64,000 nucleotides of DNA. Source: Hydrogenophaga flava NBRC 102514 (lineage in GTDB: Bacteria > Pseudomonadota > Gammaproteobacteria > Burkholderiales > Burkholderiaceae_C). The stretch covers positions 62,001 to 126,000 of the forward strand of contig NZ_BCTF01000003.1 of NCBI RefSeq assembly GCF_001571145.1, written 5' to 3'. Below, piece after piece: positions 9,833 through 18,916 of the stretch; position 1 is the stretch's first letter, and every line of letters begins with the position of its first letter. Position numbers and translations under genes: made by a program. The notes below the pieces were generated by a model. The model saw nothing but the letters and a program-made list of their open reading frames with translations. It did no database searches and was not told where the DNA came from.

Positions 9833-11302
9833 ATGAACACATCAACCCTGATCCAGAAGGTCTGGAATTTCTGCCACACGCTCAAGGACGACGGCGTGGG
9901 CTATGGCGACTACCTGGAGCAACTGACCTACCTGCTGTTCCTGAAGATGGCGCACGAGTACACGCAGGAGCCCTACAACCGGCAGACACATGTGCCCAAG
10001 AGTTGCGACTGGGCGAGCCTGCGCAAGAAGACGGGTGAGCCGCTGGAGGCGCACTACCTGACGATCCTGCAGCGCCTGGGCCACGAGCCGGGCATGCTGG
10101 GCGCGATCTTCTTCAAGGCGCAGAACAAGATCCAGGACCCGGCCAAGCTCAGCCGCCTGGTGCAGATGATCGACGCCGAGAGCTGGGTGGGCATGGACGC
10201 CGACACCAAGGGCGACCTGTACGAGGGCCTGCTGCAGAAGAACGCGGAAGACACCAAGAGCGGCGCGGGCCAGTACTTCACGCCGCGCGCGGTGATTCAG
10301 GCGATGGTGGAATGCGTGCGCCCCGAGCCCATGAAGACGGTGGCGGACCCGGCCTGTGGCACGGGCGGCTTTTTTCTGGGCGTGCACCAGTGGCTGACGC
10401 GGCCAGGCCAGACGCTGAACAAGAAGCAGGCGGCGTTCTTGAAGGACAAGACCTTTCACGGCAACGAGATCGTGGCGAGCACGCGGCGGCTGTGCCTGAT
10501 GAACCTGTTCCTGCACAACGTGGGCGACATGGTGGAAGAGCCGCTGGTGCAGCGGGCCGACGCGCTGATCAGCGAGCCATCGCAGCACTTTGACTACGTG
10601 TTGGCCAATCCGCCGTTTGGCAAAAAGAGCAGCATGACCTTCACCAACGAAGAGGGTGAAGAAGACCGCGATGCGCTGACCTACGAGCGGCAGGATTTCT
10701 GGACCACCACCAGCAACAAGCAGCTGAACTTTCTGCAGCACATCGTGAGCATGCTGAAGGTGACGGGCAAGGCAGCGGTGGTGTTGCCCGACAACGTGCT
10801 GTTTGAAGGCGGTGCCGGCGAGAAGATTCGCCGCAAGTGGCTGGAGACCTGCGACGTGCACACCATCCTGCGGCTGCCCACGGGCATCTTCTACGCACAA
10901 GGGGTGAAGGCCAATGTGGTGTTTTTCGACGCCGCGCCGAAAGACGGTCGCACTCATACAAAAGGCGTGTGGTTCTACGACCTGCGCACAAACAAGCACT
11001 TCACGCTGAAGACGCGCACGCTGGGGGTGTCAGACCTGCAGGACTTTGTCACCTGCTATCACCCGGAGAGCCGGCACCAGCGCACCGAGACAGAGCGCTT
11101 CAAGCACTACCCAGTGGCCGACCTGCTGGCGCGCGACAAGGCCAGTCTGGATGTTTTCTGGCTCAAGGACGACAGCCTGAACAACCTGGCCGACCTGCCA
11201 CCGCCGGATGTGCTGCAGCAGGAAATCATTGACCACCTGGAGGCGGCGCTGGTGGCGTTCCGCGATGTAGCGGCAGCTTTGCCGTGCTCTGCGGGTGTTT
11301 GA
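9833..11302 (+). CDS. hsdM: Type I restriction-modification methyltransferase subunit
   Basis: 489-residue N6-adenine methyltransferase. The N-terminal helical HsdM domain (about 1-130; FCHTLKDDGVGYGDYLEQLT) precedes the catalytic domain with SAM motif I DPACGTGGF (172-180) and catalytic motif IV NPPFG (259-263). It needs HsdS to find its site and protects host DNA. Its position downstream of the AbiE-like pair rather than next to hsdS is unusual. It ends 7 bp from the stop of the convergent norF-like gene. Confidence 0.95.
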   Translation: MNTSTLIQKVWNFCHTLKDDGVGYGDYLEQLTYLLFLKMAHEYTQEPYNRQTHVPKSCDWASLRKKTGEPLEAHYLTILQRLGHEPGMLGAIFFKAQNKIQDPAKLSRLVQMIDAESWVGMDADTKGDLYEGLLQKNAEDTKSGAGQYFTPRAVIQAMVECVRPEPMKTVADPACGTGGFFLGVHQWLTRPGQTLNKKQAAFLKDKTFHGNEIVASTRRLCLMNLFLHNVGDMVEEPLVQRADALISEPSQHFDYVLANPPFGKKSSMTFTNEEGEEDRDALTYERQDFWTTTSNKQLNFLQHIVSMLKVTGKAAVVLPDNVLFEGGAGEKIRRKWLETCDVHTILRLPTGIFYAQGVKANVVFFDAAPKDGRTHTKGVWFYDLRTNKHFTLKTRTLGVSDLQDFVTCYHPESRHQRTETERFKHYPVADLLARDKASLDVFWLKDDSLNNLADLPPPDVLQQEIIDHLEAALVAFRDVAAALPCSAGV

Positions 11303-11309
11303 AGGCGCG

Positions 11310-11579
11310 TCAGAGCCCCACGCTGAACACCACGACCATCCCCAGCACCACCGCCAGCCAGCCCATCACCGCGCGCCGCCACAGCGCAGGGGCCTGGCGC
11401 AGTTCCATGTAGTCCAGTGCAATCAGCGCGCCTTTGACGGCCGACAGCGCCAGCACTGCCAGGGTGGCGACGGTGCCCATGTGCTGGCCGCTGACGGCGG
11501 CGCCCTCCCCCAGCCACCAGCTCGCGAGCGTGGCGAGCGCGAGCAGTGCGAAGATGGTGTCGGCCTTGTTGAATCGCAT
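11310..11579 (-). CDS. norF: Cytochrome c oxidase subunit IV-like small membrane protein (NorF-like)
   Basis: 89-residue protein, start MRFNKADTIF, with three hydrophobic stretches and the GALIALDYMELRQAP segment typical of bacterial COX subunit IV (CyoD/COX4_pro) relatives. It follows the subunit III-like gene by 14 nt on the same strand, the usual norEF arrangement in denitrifiers, where the pair supports NO reductase activity. The norF symbol is by position and family, not by close recognition. Confidence 0.7.
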   Translation of the reverse strand: MRFNKADTIFALLALATLASWWLGEGAAVSGQHMGTVATLAVLALSAVKGALIALDYMELRQAPALWRRAVMGWLAVVLGMVVVFSVGL

Positions 11580-11593
11580 GACGGGCCCTGACT

Positions 11594-12166
11594 TCAGCGA
11601 ATGACGTAGACCAGCGGGAACAGCACCATCCACAGCAGGTCGACCATGTGCCAGAACACGGCGCCAGACGCCGGGGCCATGTGGTTGGCCCGTCCGTAGG
11701 CGCCGGCACGGGCCTTGAACCAGAGCACGGTGAACACGATGGCGCCCACGACCACGTGCAGAAAATGGAAGCCGGTGAGCAGGGTGTAGAGCAGCGTGAA
11801 CGCATCGGTGGCCCAGTCGAAACCGGCCTGCACCTTGCTCGCGAACTCGTGGCTCTTGACCACCAGGAAGCCGACCGCGCCGGCCAGCGCGGCGAGCAGC
11901 CAGTGCGCGCCCGCCCGGCCCTGGTCCGACTCGAAACAGCGCACCGCGCGCACGGCGGCCCAGCTGGCCGCGACCAGCAGCAGGGTGTTGAGCGCACCCG
12001 TGTGCAGGCTCAGCGCGGCCTGGCCGGGCGCGAACACCTCGGGCTGCAGGTGGCGGGTGACCGCGAACGAGATGAACAGCAGGCCGAAGGTCAGCAGCTC
12101 GGCCAGCACCAGCAGCCAGACCACGCCGTCGCCTGCGAGGCGCGGCTCCTCATGAGCGACCGCCAT
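11594..12166 (-). CDS. norE: Cytochrome c oxidase subunit III-like protein (NorE-like)
   Basis: 190 residues, about five to seven membrane helices, with subunit III hallmarks: a conserved glutamate in LVLAELLTFGLLF, SHEFASKVQAG, the LLTGFHFLHVVVG motif and VFWHMVDLLWM near the C-terminus. In denitrification loci this heme-free subunit III homologue is NorE, thought to assist assembly or activity of NO reductase. Its ATG overlaps the nirN stop as TGATG, so it is the tail of the nir operon. Confidence 0.85.
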   Translation of the reverse strand: MAVAHEEPRLAGDGVVWLLVLAELLTFGLLFISFAVTRHLQPEVFAPGQAALSLHTGALNTLLLVAASWAAVRAVRCFESDQGRAGAHWLLAALAGAVGFLVVKSHEFASKVQAGFDWATDAFTLLYTLLTGFHFLHVVVGAIVFTVLWFKARAGAYGRANHMAPASGAVFWHMVDLLWMVLFPLVYVIR

Positions 12167-13773
12167 CAGTGGGAGGTTCCCTCGGATCTGGTGATCTTGT
12201 TCCACACGTTGTACTTGCCCACCGGCTTGCTCATGGGCAGGCGCTTGACCTCCTTGAGCGTGGTCGCGTCGTAGACGATGAGCGCCCCGTCCATTTCCCA
12301 GACGCTGGCCAGCGCGTATTTGCCGTCCTTGGTGAACTCGATGTGGGCCAGGGTCTTGCCGGGTTCCTTCACCGTGGCCACGGGCTGCAGCGTGGTCTTG
12401 TCGATGAGGGTCATGGTGTCCTTGGCGGTCGGGCTCATCATCGAGTCGGTCCAGGCGTAGCGGCTGTTCTCGTGGCTGCGCATGAAGAAGCCGGGGCCGG
12501 GCGTGGGGATGGTGGCGACCGGCTTCCAGGTCTTCATGTCGATCACGTCGATGGCGCCGCCTTTCAAATTCGGAGACGCCAGCACGGTGCTGCCGTTCCA
12601 CGCGAAGGTGATACCCGAACCCAGGTGCGGCATGCCGGCGATGGGCAGGTCGGCGATCTTGCGGCGCACGTCGAGGTTGACCACCTGCGCGGTGGCCGCG
12701 CCGTCGCCGGTTTTCGGCCGTGTGGCCCCCAGCACATGGCGGTAGCTCTGGTCGAAGAAGAAGTCGTCCAGCGGCTCGTCCAGCGGCGTGCGGCGCACGC
12801 CCAGGAAGCCGGGTTTGGCGATCGCCTCGCCCATCTTGTAGTCGTGCACCAGGCCGTCGTAGATCGGCGCGGCCTTGGGGTCGTAGGAGATTTCCCAGAG
12901 CTCCGGAATGTCCTTGAGCGCGACCACGAAGCTGTTGCGCGGCGTGGCGTCGTACACCGCCGAGACGCGCGAAGTGGCCTTGCCGTCCAGCGTGGCGGCG
13001 GCGTAGGTTTTCTGCAGGTTCAGGTCGGCGTCGAACAGCACCACGCTGTGCGGCAGGTAGTTGGCGGCCATGACCCACTTCCCGTCGCCGCTCACGGCCA
13101 CGTTGCGCATGTTCAGGCCGGCGCGCACCTCGGCCACCACGCGCAGGCGCCAGAGGTCGTACTTGGTGATCCAGCCGTCGCGCGATCCGAAGAACACGTA
13201 GCGGCCGTCAGGCGTGAACTTGGGGCCGCCGTGCAGCGCGAAGCGGCTGGCAAAGCGGGTGATGACTTCGAACTTGTCGCCGTCGAGCAGGCTGATGTGG
13301 TGGTCGCCACCCTCGACGACCACGAACAGGTTCATCGGGTCGGCGGACCACAGCGGCTTCGCCGGCTCGCCCTTGGGCGCTTCGTTGAAGGTGCGCGAGG
13401 CACGGATGTCGGCCTCGGTCCAGCGCGGCGCGGGCAGCACCGGGGTGCGGATGTGGGCCGCCAGCGCGTTGATTTCCTCTGCGCTCAGTTGCTGGGCGAA
13501 GCCTGGCATCTGCGTCGCGGGGCGGCCTTGCTGGATGACCTTGAGCGCCTCGGCCGGGCGCAGGCGCTCCAGACTTTCGGGCAGCAGGGCCGGGCCCATG
13601 GCGCCGGTGCGCTGCTCGCCGTGGCAGGCGGCGCAGTTCTGCTGGTACAGGGCCTTGGCGTCGATGGTCTGCGCGCCAGCCATGTCCACGCCCATCCAGC
13701 ACAGGCCCAGCACCAGCGCGGCGCGCGCGGTGTTGGCCAGGCGTTCGGTCCAGCGGTTCGCGGGTTCAGACAT
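12166..13773 (-). CDS. nirN: NirN: cytochrome c/d1-domain protein, dihydro-heme d1 dehydrogenase
   Basis: 535 residues: export signal, c-type heme domain with CAACH (residues 47-51), then an eight-bladed d1-binding propeller homologous to that of NirS. NirN oxidises the last heme d1 intermediate in the periplasm and helps hand the cofactor to NirS. It is distinguished from NirS by lower similarity, a shorter N-terminus and its place among the maturation genes. It overlaps the end of nirJ by 8 nt. Confidence 0.9.
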   Translation of the reverse strand: MSEPANRWTERLANTARAALVLGLCWMGVDMAGAQTIDAKALYQQNCAACHGEQRTGAMGPALLPESLERLRPAEALKVIQQGRPATQMPGFAQQLSAEEINALAAHIRTPVLPAPRWTEADIRASRTFNEAPKGEPAKPLWSADPMNLFVVVEGGDHHISLLDGDKFEVITRFASRFALHGGPKFTPDGRYVFFGSRDGWITKYDLWRLRVVAEVRAGLNMRNVAVSGDGKWVMAANYLPHSVVLFDADLNLQKTYAAATLDGKATSRVSAVYDATPRNSFVVALKDIPELWEISYDPKAAPIYDGLVHDYKMGEAIAKPGFLGVRRTPLDEPLDDFFFDQSYRHVLGATRPKTGDGAATAQVVNLDVRRKIADLPIAGMPHLGSGITFAWNGSTVLASPNLKGGAIDVIDMKTWKPVATIPTPGPGFFMRSHENSRYAWTDSMMSPTAKDTMTLIDKTTLQPVATVKEPGKTLAHIEFTKDGKYALASVWEMDGALIVYDATTLKEVKRLPMSKPVGKYNVWNKITRSEGTSH

Positions 13774-14995
13774 GGTCCACCTCCTTCATCAGGATGGTCG
13801 TGCGGCGGGTGGACGCCGTGGCGTCACCGGCCAGCAGACCGATCTCTTCGTCCGTCAGGTAACAGCCCGGGTCCTCGGCCCAGGCGTTGCCGGTCAGCTG
13901 CTGCGCCCGCGTGCGGGTGTTGCCGCCGCAGATGGCGAAGTGCTGGCACTGCGCGCAGCGGCCTTCCACCGGGCGCGGGCTGGCCTTGAGGCCGGCCATC
14001 AGCGGATCGGACGTGTCCATCCAGATCTGCGAGAACGGGCGCTGGCGCACATTGCCCAGCGCGTGGTGCCACCACATGGTGTCGGGGTGGACCTCGCCGA
14101 GGTTGTCGATGTTGGCCACGTTGACGCCGCTGGCGTTGCCGCCCCAGGCCACCAGGCGTTCGCGCAGGGCCTCAGTCCAGCGCGGGAAGCGCTGCGCCAC
14201 CCATTGCAGCAGATAGGGGCCGTCGGCGTCGTTGTTGCCGGTCACGTACTCCTCGTCCAGCCCGTCGCGGGCGGCCTGCCAGGCGCGTTCGTACAACCGG
14301 TCCAGCGCGTCGCGGGTGGACTGGAACTGCGCGTCCTTGCCGCGGTGGATGTTGCCGCGACCGGCGTAGTTCAGGTGCGAGAAATAGAACTTGTTGACCC
14401 GCTCGGCGCGCATCAGGTCGAGCAGCGGCGCGAAGTCGTGCGCGTTCATCGCGGTCATGGTGTAGCGCAGACCGACCTTGACGCCGCGCTCGCGCAGCAG
14501 GCGCACCGCCGCCAGGCTGCGGTCGAAGGCGCCGTCGAGGCGACGGAACTTGTCGTGCGTCTCGCTCAGACCGTCCAGACTGATGCCCACGTAGTCGAAA
14601 CCCTGGGCGGCGATGCGGTCGGCCATGGGCGCGTCGATCAGGGTGCCGTTGGTGGACAGACCGGTGTAGAAGCCCATGCCCTTGGCCCGCTCGGCGATGT
14701 CGAAAATGTCCGGCCGCATCAGCGGTTCGCCCCCGGAGAGGATGAGCACCGGCACGCGGAAGGCCTTGAGGTCGTCCATCACCGTGGCCACCTCGTCGCC
14801 GCTCAGTTCACCGGTGTAGTCGTGGTCGGCGGACAGGGCGTAGCAGTGTTTGCAGGTGAGGTTGCAGCGCCTGATGAGGTTCCAGATCACGACGGGTCCG
14901 GGCAGTGTGCCCGACCCACGGCGGCTGGCGGCGGGCCACTGCAAGGTCTGTTCGGCTTGCGCGAGCTCGCGCATGTACTGGCTGATGCGGAACAT
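13766..14995 (-). CDS. nirJ: NirJ: radical SAM enzyme of heme d1 biosynthesis
   Basis: 409 residues with the radical SAM cluster motif CNLTCKHC (C44, C48, C51), the GGEPL motif, and a SPASM-like C-terminal cysteine set (RCAQCQHFAICGGN). NirJ replaces two propionates of didecarboxysiroheme with oxo groups. It sits between nirH and nirN in the single minus-strand nir transcript. Confidence 0.93.
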   Translation of the reverse strand: MFRISQYMRELAQAEQTLQWPAASRRGSGTLPGPVVIWNLIRRCNLTCKHCYALSADHDYTGELSGDEVATVMDDLKAFRVPVLILSGGEPLMRPDIFDIAERAKGMGFYTGLSTNGTLIDAPMADRIAAQGFDYVGISLDGLSETHDKFRRLDGAFDRSLAAVRLLRERGVKVGLRYTMTAMNAHDFAPLLDLMRAERVNKFYFSHLNYAGRGNIHRGKDAQFQSTRDALDRLYERAWQAARDGLDEEYVTGNNDADGPYLLQWVAQRFPRWTEALRERLVAWGGNASGVNVANIDNLGEVHPDTMWWHHALGNVRQRPFSQIWMDTSDPLMAGLKASPRPVEGRCAQCQHFAICGGNTRTRAQQLTGNAWAEDPGCYLTDEEIGLLAGDATASTRRTTILMKEVDHV

Positions 14996-15000
14996 GGTTC

Positions 15001-15483
15001 TCAGCTTTCGGAAATGCGAAGCCCGGTCTTTTTCAAGATGGCTGTCGAGTAAAGGATGTCGTGCGCGCGGCAGGCGTCACCGAGCAGGGCCGCGACCTGC
15101 AGCGCCTGGGCCTCGACCTCGTCGCGCGAGCGGCCGTGCAGCATGGCGAACAGGTTGTATGGCCAGACCGGCGGCCTTCTAGGGCGGCGGTAGCAGTGGC
15201 TCACGAACGGCAGCTGGCCGATGCGTTCGCCGAGTTCGTCGACGCGTTCGTCGGCCACGTCCCACACGCTCATGCCGTTGGCGGTGAAGCCCAGCCGGTA
15301 GTGGTTGGGCACGGCGCCGATGCGGCGGACCAGGCCTTCTTCCAGCATGGCCTGCAGGCGCTCGCGCACCTGTTCGCCGCCGATGCCCAGCGACGCGCCC
15401 ACCGCCTCGTAGGGGCGGGGCACCAGCGGCAGGCCCGACTGGGTGGCGCGGATGATGCGGCGGTCCAGTTCATCCAGGGACAT
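15001..15483 (-). CDS. nirH: Siroheme decarboxylase subunit, AsnC/Lrp-like (NirH)
   Basis: 160 residues with an Lrp-type N-terminal helix-turn-helix (LDELDRRIIRATQSG) and a ferredoxin-like domain containing the YRRPRRPPVWPYNLFAMLHG signature (Tyr-Arg-Arg and WPYNLF) of siroheme decarboxylases. With NirDL and NirG it converts siroheme to 12,18-didecarboxysiroheme. The split between NirG and NirH is assigned by gene order. It overlaps nirG by 14 nt. Confidence 0.85.
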   Translation of the reverse strand: MSLDELDRRIIRATQSGLPLVPRPYEAVGASLGIGGEQVRERLQAMLEEGLVRRIGAVPNHYRLGFTANGMSVWDVADERVDELGERIGQLPFVSHCYRRPRRPPVWPYNLFAMLHGRSRDEVEAQALQVAALLGDACRAHDILYSTAILKKTGLRISES

Positions 15484-15970
15484 GGTGGCCTCCGGGCAGC
15501 AGGGGCAGGCGCAGTTCGACGAAGAACTCGCGCTCTTTGGGAAAGGCGTAGACCGGCAGGCCGGTCAGGGTCTCGATGTCCTGGGTCACGCGGTCCACCT
15601 GGTCGGCGCGTTCGACCGCGATCACGAACCACATGTTCAGCGGCGTGGCGCCGGGCTGGTCGGGGTGGGCCGACTCGCGGCGGTAGTTGTGGGCGATCTC
15701 GGTCATGGCGCCCAGCTGCGCGGCGACGGCCTCGAAGCGTTCCTCGGGCACGGCCATGGCGGCCAGCACGAAGCGGCCCCCGGCGCGCTCGATCTGGAAC
15801 AGCGGGCCGAAGCGTGTGAGGTCGCTGTGCGCCAGCAGACGCTGCAGGCGGTCGATCAGCATGTCCTCGGTGCAGCCCAGCGTGGCCGCCACCTCGGCAA
15901 AGGGCCGGTCGCTCAGCGGAAAGCCGCCGTGCAGGCGGTCGATCAGGCGCAGGTCATCGGGCGACGCCAT
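15470..15970 (-). CDS. nirG: Siroheme decarboxylase subunit, AsnC/Lrp-like (NirG)
   Basis: 166 residues, same fold as its neighbours: helix-turn-helix start (DDLRLIDRLHGGFPLSDRPF) and a ferredoxin-like domain with HNYRRES and LNMWFVIAV, the MWFV variant of the signature. It acts in the same decarboxylation step as nirDL and nirH. The start overlaps the 3' end of nirDL by 17 nt. Confidence 0.85.
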   Translation of the reverse strand: MASPDDLRLIDRLHGGFPLSDRPFAEVAATLGCTEDMLIDRLQRLLAHSDLTRFGPLFQIERAGGRFVLAAMAVPEERFEAVAAQLGAMTEIAHNYRRESAHPDQPGATPLNMWFVIAVERADQVDRVTQDIETLTGLPVYAFPKEREFFVELRLPLLPGGHHVPG

Positions 15971-16991
15971 GGGGCACCTCCGTCATAGGGACCGCAGCGG
16001 GGACGGCGCTCCAGCCGCGAAAGCGGCGCGCGCCGGTCTGCTTGAAGCGGCGGGTGGAGAACAGCACCTCGCGCGGGAATGGCGCGAGGCCGGCGGCGTG
16101 GGTCACGCGCTCGATCACGGCCCTCACCGCCTCACGGTGGGTGCCGTGCACCATCGCGTAGAGGTTGTAGGGCCAGCCCTCGGCGCGCGTGCGGCGGTAG
16201 GCCAGGGTCACGCCCGCCTGTTCGGCCAGCGCCTGGCCGCAGGCGTCCACGCGCTCATCGGGCACGTCGAACACCGTCATGGCATTGGCCGCGAAGCCCA
16301 GCTCGTGGTGGCGCACCACGACACCGAAGCGCTTGAGCCGGCCCTCGGCCAGCCACTGCCCGATGCACTCGGTCACACCGTCCTCGTCGACACCGAGTTC
16401 GTCGGCCCACTGCGCATAGGGCCGCTCCACCAGCGGCAGGCCGGCCTCGACGCGGCGCGCGAGCGGCCACTGGCTGGAGGGCAACGGCGCGAGCGAGGCC
16501 ACGGCGGCGGTGGCGCGCATGGGCTGGTGCGCGGTGTCGCCGCCCAGGTCGAAGCCCAGGTCGATGCGGTAGGGCCGGACCATGCGCAGCCGCATGGCGG
16601 GCAGCCCGGTGGCGTGTTCCAGCCCGCTCACGCCCGTTTCGACGGCGTACCGGTCGGCCCCGGTCATCACGAACCAGAGGTTGTGGTGGTGCTCGCGCAG
16701 GTAGTTGTGGTTCACACCCGGGTGGGCCGACACGGCGGCGGCCACGGCCTCGATGCGGTGCGGCGGCACGGCCATGGCGGCCAGCACCGCGTCGCCCCCG
16801 CTGCCGTGGGCGAACACGCCGCCGATGCGGCTGATGCGACCGTCGTCCTGAGCAGCCTGCAGCTGCGCCAGCACCTCTTCCAGGTCCAGCCTGGTCTGCG
16901 CCGCGAGCACACCAAAGGGATCGCGGCACAGCGGAAAGCCGTGCTGCCAGTCGTTGAGCAGGCGAAGGTCGGAGCGCGTGCGGGCATCCAT
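15954..16991 (-). CDS. nirDL: NirDL: fused siroheme decarboxylase subunits
   Basis: 345 residues made of two consecutive AsnC-like units. The first has LRLLNDWQHGFPLCRDPF and NHNYLREHHHNLWFVMTG; the second begins near residue 167 (WPLARRVEAGLPLVERPYAQ) and carries YRRTRAEGWPYNLYAMVHG. NirD and NirL are separate genes in Pseudomonas; here they are one polypeptide, as in Paracoccus and other denitrifiers. The two signatures differ (LWFV versus WPYNLY), suggesting one structural and one catalytic half. Confidence 0.9.
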   Translation of the reverse strand: MDARTRSDLRLLNDWQHGFPLCRDPFGVLAAQTRLDLEEVLAQLQAAQDDGRISRIGGVFAHGSGGDAVLAAMAVPPHRIEAVAAAVSAHPGVNHNYLREHHHNLWFVMTGADRYAVETGVSGLEHATGLPAMRLRMVRPYRIDLGFDLGGDTAHQPMRATAAVASLAPLPSSQWPLARRVEAGLPLVERPYAQWADELGVDEDGVTECIGQWLAEGRLKRFGVVVRHHELGFAANAMTVFDVPDERVDACGQALAEQAGVTLAYRRTRAEGWPYNLYAMVHGTHREAVRAVIERVTHAAGLAPFPREVLFSTRRFKQTGARRFRGWSAVPAAVPMTEVPHGVAR

Positions 16992-16994
16992 GGC

Positions 16995-18188
16995 TCAGAA
17001 CCCCATGCGCGCGGCGCGCGAGGTGAAGAAGATGCCGCTGGGCGCGGGAACCTGAAGCCGCGCGCGGATGGCGAAGCTCTGCGTGTCCACCACGCTCACG
17101 CGGTTCTCGTCGCGGCTGCTGATCCACACGGTGTCGCCGCGCGGCGTGAACTCCATGTGCAGCACGGCCTTGCCCGGCTCGATGGTCTGCACGATCTGCT
17201 GGCGCTGGGTGTCGATGACCTGCACGCGGTGGTAGTCGGGCACGGCGAAGTTGACCCAGACCTGGCGGCCGTCGGGCCGCGCCATCACGAACACCGGCTG
17301 GCCGGCGACCGGGATGCGGCCGACTTTCTGCCAGCTGTCGGTGTCGACCACCAGCACCTCGTGCCGGCCGATGGCGGGCAGGTAGGCGCGGCGCCCGGCC
17401 ACGGCCCAGCCGCGCAGGTGCGGCATCTTGTAGACCGGCAGCGGCTCCTGGCCCTTGCCGTAACCGCCGAGGATGCGGCGCACGGTGGGCTTGTCAGACC
17501 AGAGGTCGATCATCGCCAAACCGTCTTCACCGAACAGCCCGGCGATGTAGTGGCGGCCATCGGGCGTGACCAGCGCGTCGTAGGGCTGGCGGCCGATGCC
17601 GTCGAATGTCTGTGTGGTGACCCTCTTCGGGTCCGAACAGTCGGTGACCCAGATCGCGTCGGCGTCGAAAAGGCTGTAGGCGAAACGCCGGCCCGGCAGG
17701 TCGACGAGACCCACCACACGGGACAGCTTGCCCGGAGCGTATTCGGCCGGAATGTCGGCGACGAGTTCCAGCGTGCGCGCATCGAACACCTTCACGCCGC
17801 CGGGCGTGTAGTTCTGCGCTGCCACCAGGGTGCCGTCGGCGCTGATGGCGCCGCCGATGGAGTTGCCAGCCTGCATCACGCGGCGGGTGATGCGCTGCGT
17901 CAGCAGGTCGACCATGGTGAGCGCGCCGTCGCGCCCGAACACGTAGGCGTAACGACCATCGCGCGAGAACACCACCGAGGCGTGCGAGAGATCGCCCAGG
18001 CCGGGCACCTCGCCGATCAGGGTGCGAGTTGAGGTGTCCACCAGGTAGAGCGTGCCATTGGCGCGGCCGATGACCACACCCAGGTCGCCGGTGCCGCGCA
18101 GCACGGGCGCGGCGCAACCGGTGAGGCTGCCCACGGCGGCGATGGACGAGAGGGTGGCCGCGGCGGCCAGCCATTCACGGCGCTTCAT
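16995..18188 (-). CDS. nirF: NirF: heme d1 maturation propeller lipoprotein
   Basis: 397 residues with a lipoprotein signal (lipobox SLTGC, Cys25) and a d1-type beta-propeller lacking any heme c motif. NirF is an essential periplasmic step in making heme d1 and is related to the propellers of NirS and NirN. It is followed by nirDL after 3 nt and overlaps the nirC stop by the usual 4 nt. Confidence 0.92.
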   Translation of the reverse strand: MKRREWLAAAATLSSIAAVGSLTGCAAPVLRGTGDLGVVIGRANGTLYLVDTSTRTLIGEVPGLGDLSHASVVFSRDGRYAYVFGRDGALTMVDLLTQRITRRVMQAGNSIGGAISADGTLVAAQNYTPGGVKVFDARTLELVADIPAEYAPGKLSRVVGLVDLPGRRFAYSLFDADAIWVTDCSDPKRVTTQTFDGIGRQPYDALVTPDGRHYIAGLFGEDGLAMIDLWSDKPTVRRILGGYGKGQEPLPVYKMPHLRGWAVAGRRAYLPAIGRHEVLVVDTDSWQKVGRIPVAGQPVFVMARPDGRQVWVNFAVPDYHRVQVIDTQRQQIVQTIEPGKAVLHMEFTPRGDTVWISSRDENRVSVVDTQSFAIRARLQVPAPSGIFFTSRAARMGF

Positions 18189-18538
18189 GGCGTTTTCACC
18201 ACTTCTTCAGGAAAGCCCTGCTGAAGGCGAACGGCGATCCAGCGGGCCTCGGGCTCGCTGAGCATCGCCTTCCAGGGCGGCATGGGGGTGCCGGGCCGGC
18301 CGTGAAAGATCACGGCGGCCAGGCTGTCGAGGGGAAACTCGGCGAGGGCCTCGCGTGTGAGCGCGGGACCCAGGCCGCCGGTCAGTCGCATGCCGTGGCA
18401 CGAACCGCAGTCCTGCCGCACCATGCGCACCAGCTCGCGAGAACGCGAGGCATCGGGAGCGGCATCGGGTGCGGACTGAGCGAAGGCCAGCAAGGGCCCC
18501 AGCAGCAGCGCAGACAGGAGGACAGCGACACGCAGCAC
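18185..18538 (-). CDS. nirC: NirC: small periplasmic c-type cytochrome
   Basis: 117 residues: signal peptide with a cleavage site near AFAQS, a single CGSCH heme motif (residues 44-48) and a candidate Met ligand in TPMPPWKAM. NirC delivers electrons in the NirS/NirF/NirN assembly branch. It lies between nirM and nirF in the operon. Confidence 0.88.
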   Translation of the reverse strand: MLRVAVLLSALLLGPLLAFAQSAPDAAPDASRSRELVRMVRQDCGSCHGMRLTGGLGPALTREALAEFPLDSLAAVIFHGRPGTPMPPWKAMLSEPEARWIAVRLQQGFPEEVVKTP

Positions 18539-18553
18539 GGCAGGCCTCCCGGA

Positions 18554-18868
18554 TCAGGACTTGAGGATCACCGCGATGGCGTCCTTGAGGTCCTGGTCGG
18601 CGATCTTGTCCAGACCGTTGGGCGACATGGGAATCGGCCCAAAGGTGCCCGACCCGCCCTTGCGCACCTTGTCGAACAGCTTGGCCGCCACATCCTGGCC
18701 CTTGTACTTGGTCGCGATGTCCTTGAACGAAGGACCGACCAGCTTCTTGTCCTTGGCATGGCAGGCCATGCAGCCAGCCTTGTTCAAGGCCGCCTCGCCA
18801 TCAGCGAAGGCAGCGCCGGAACCCAGGGCGAGCACAGCAGCCGCCACAGCAGAAACAAACACTCTCAT
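18554..18868 (-). CDS. nirM: Cytochrome c551, electron donor to nitrite reductase
   Basis: 104 residues: signal peptide cleaved near AFAD, heme motif CMACH (residues 33-37) and the conserved PIPMSPNGL segment with the distal Met. This is the classic soluble c551 that feeds NirS. It is separated from nirS by about 155 bases of hairpin-rich DNA, so its expression relative to nirS may be tuned there. Confidence 0.93.
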   Translation of the reverse strand: MRVFVSAVAAAVLALGSGAAFADGEAALNKAGCMACHAKDKKLVGPSFKDIATKYKGQDVAAKLFDKVRKGGSGTFGPIPMSPNGLDKIADQDLKDAIAVILKS

Positions 18869-18916
18869 GAAGTTCTCCAGAAAAAACGCAACGAAGACGA
18901 AGTGACTTCACCCAGG

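Noticed and set aside
11594..13078. One long minus-strand frame joining norE with upstream sequence
   Set aside because: Upstream of residue MAVAHEE the frame is a shadow of nirN; norE begins at 12166 with TGATG coupling.
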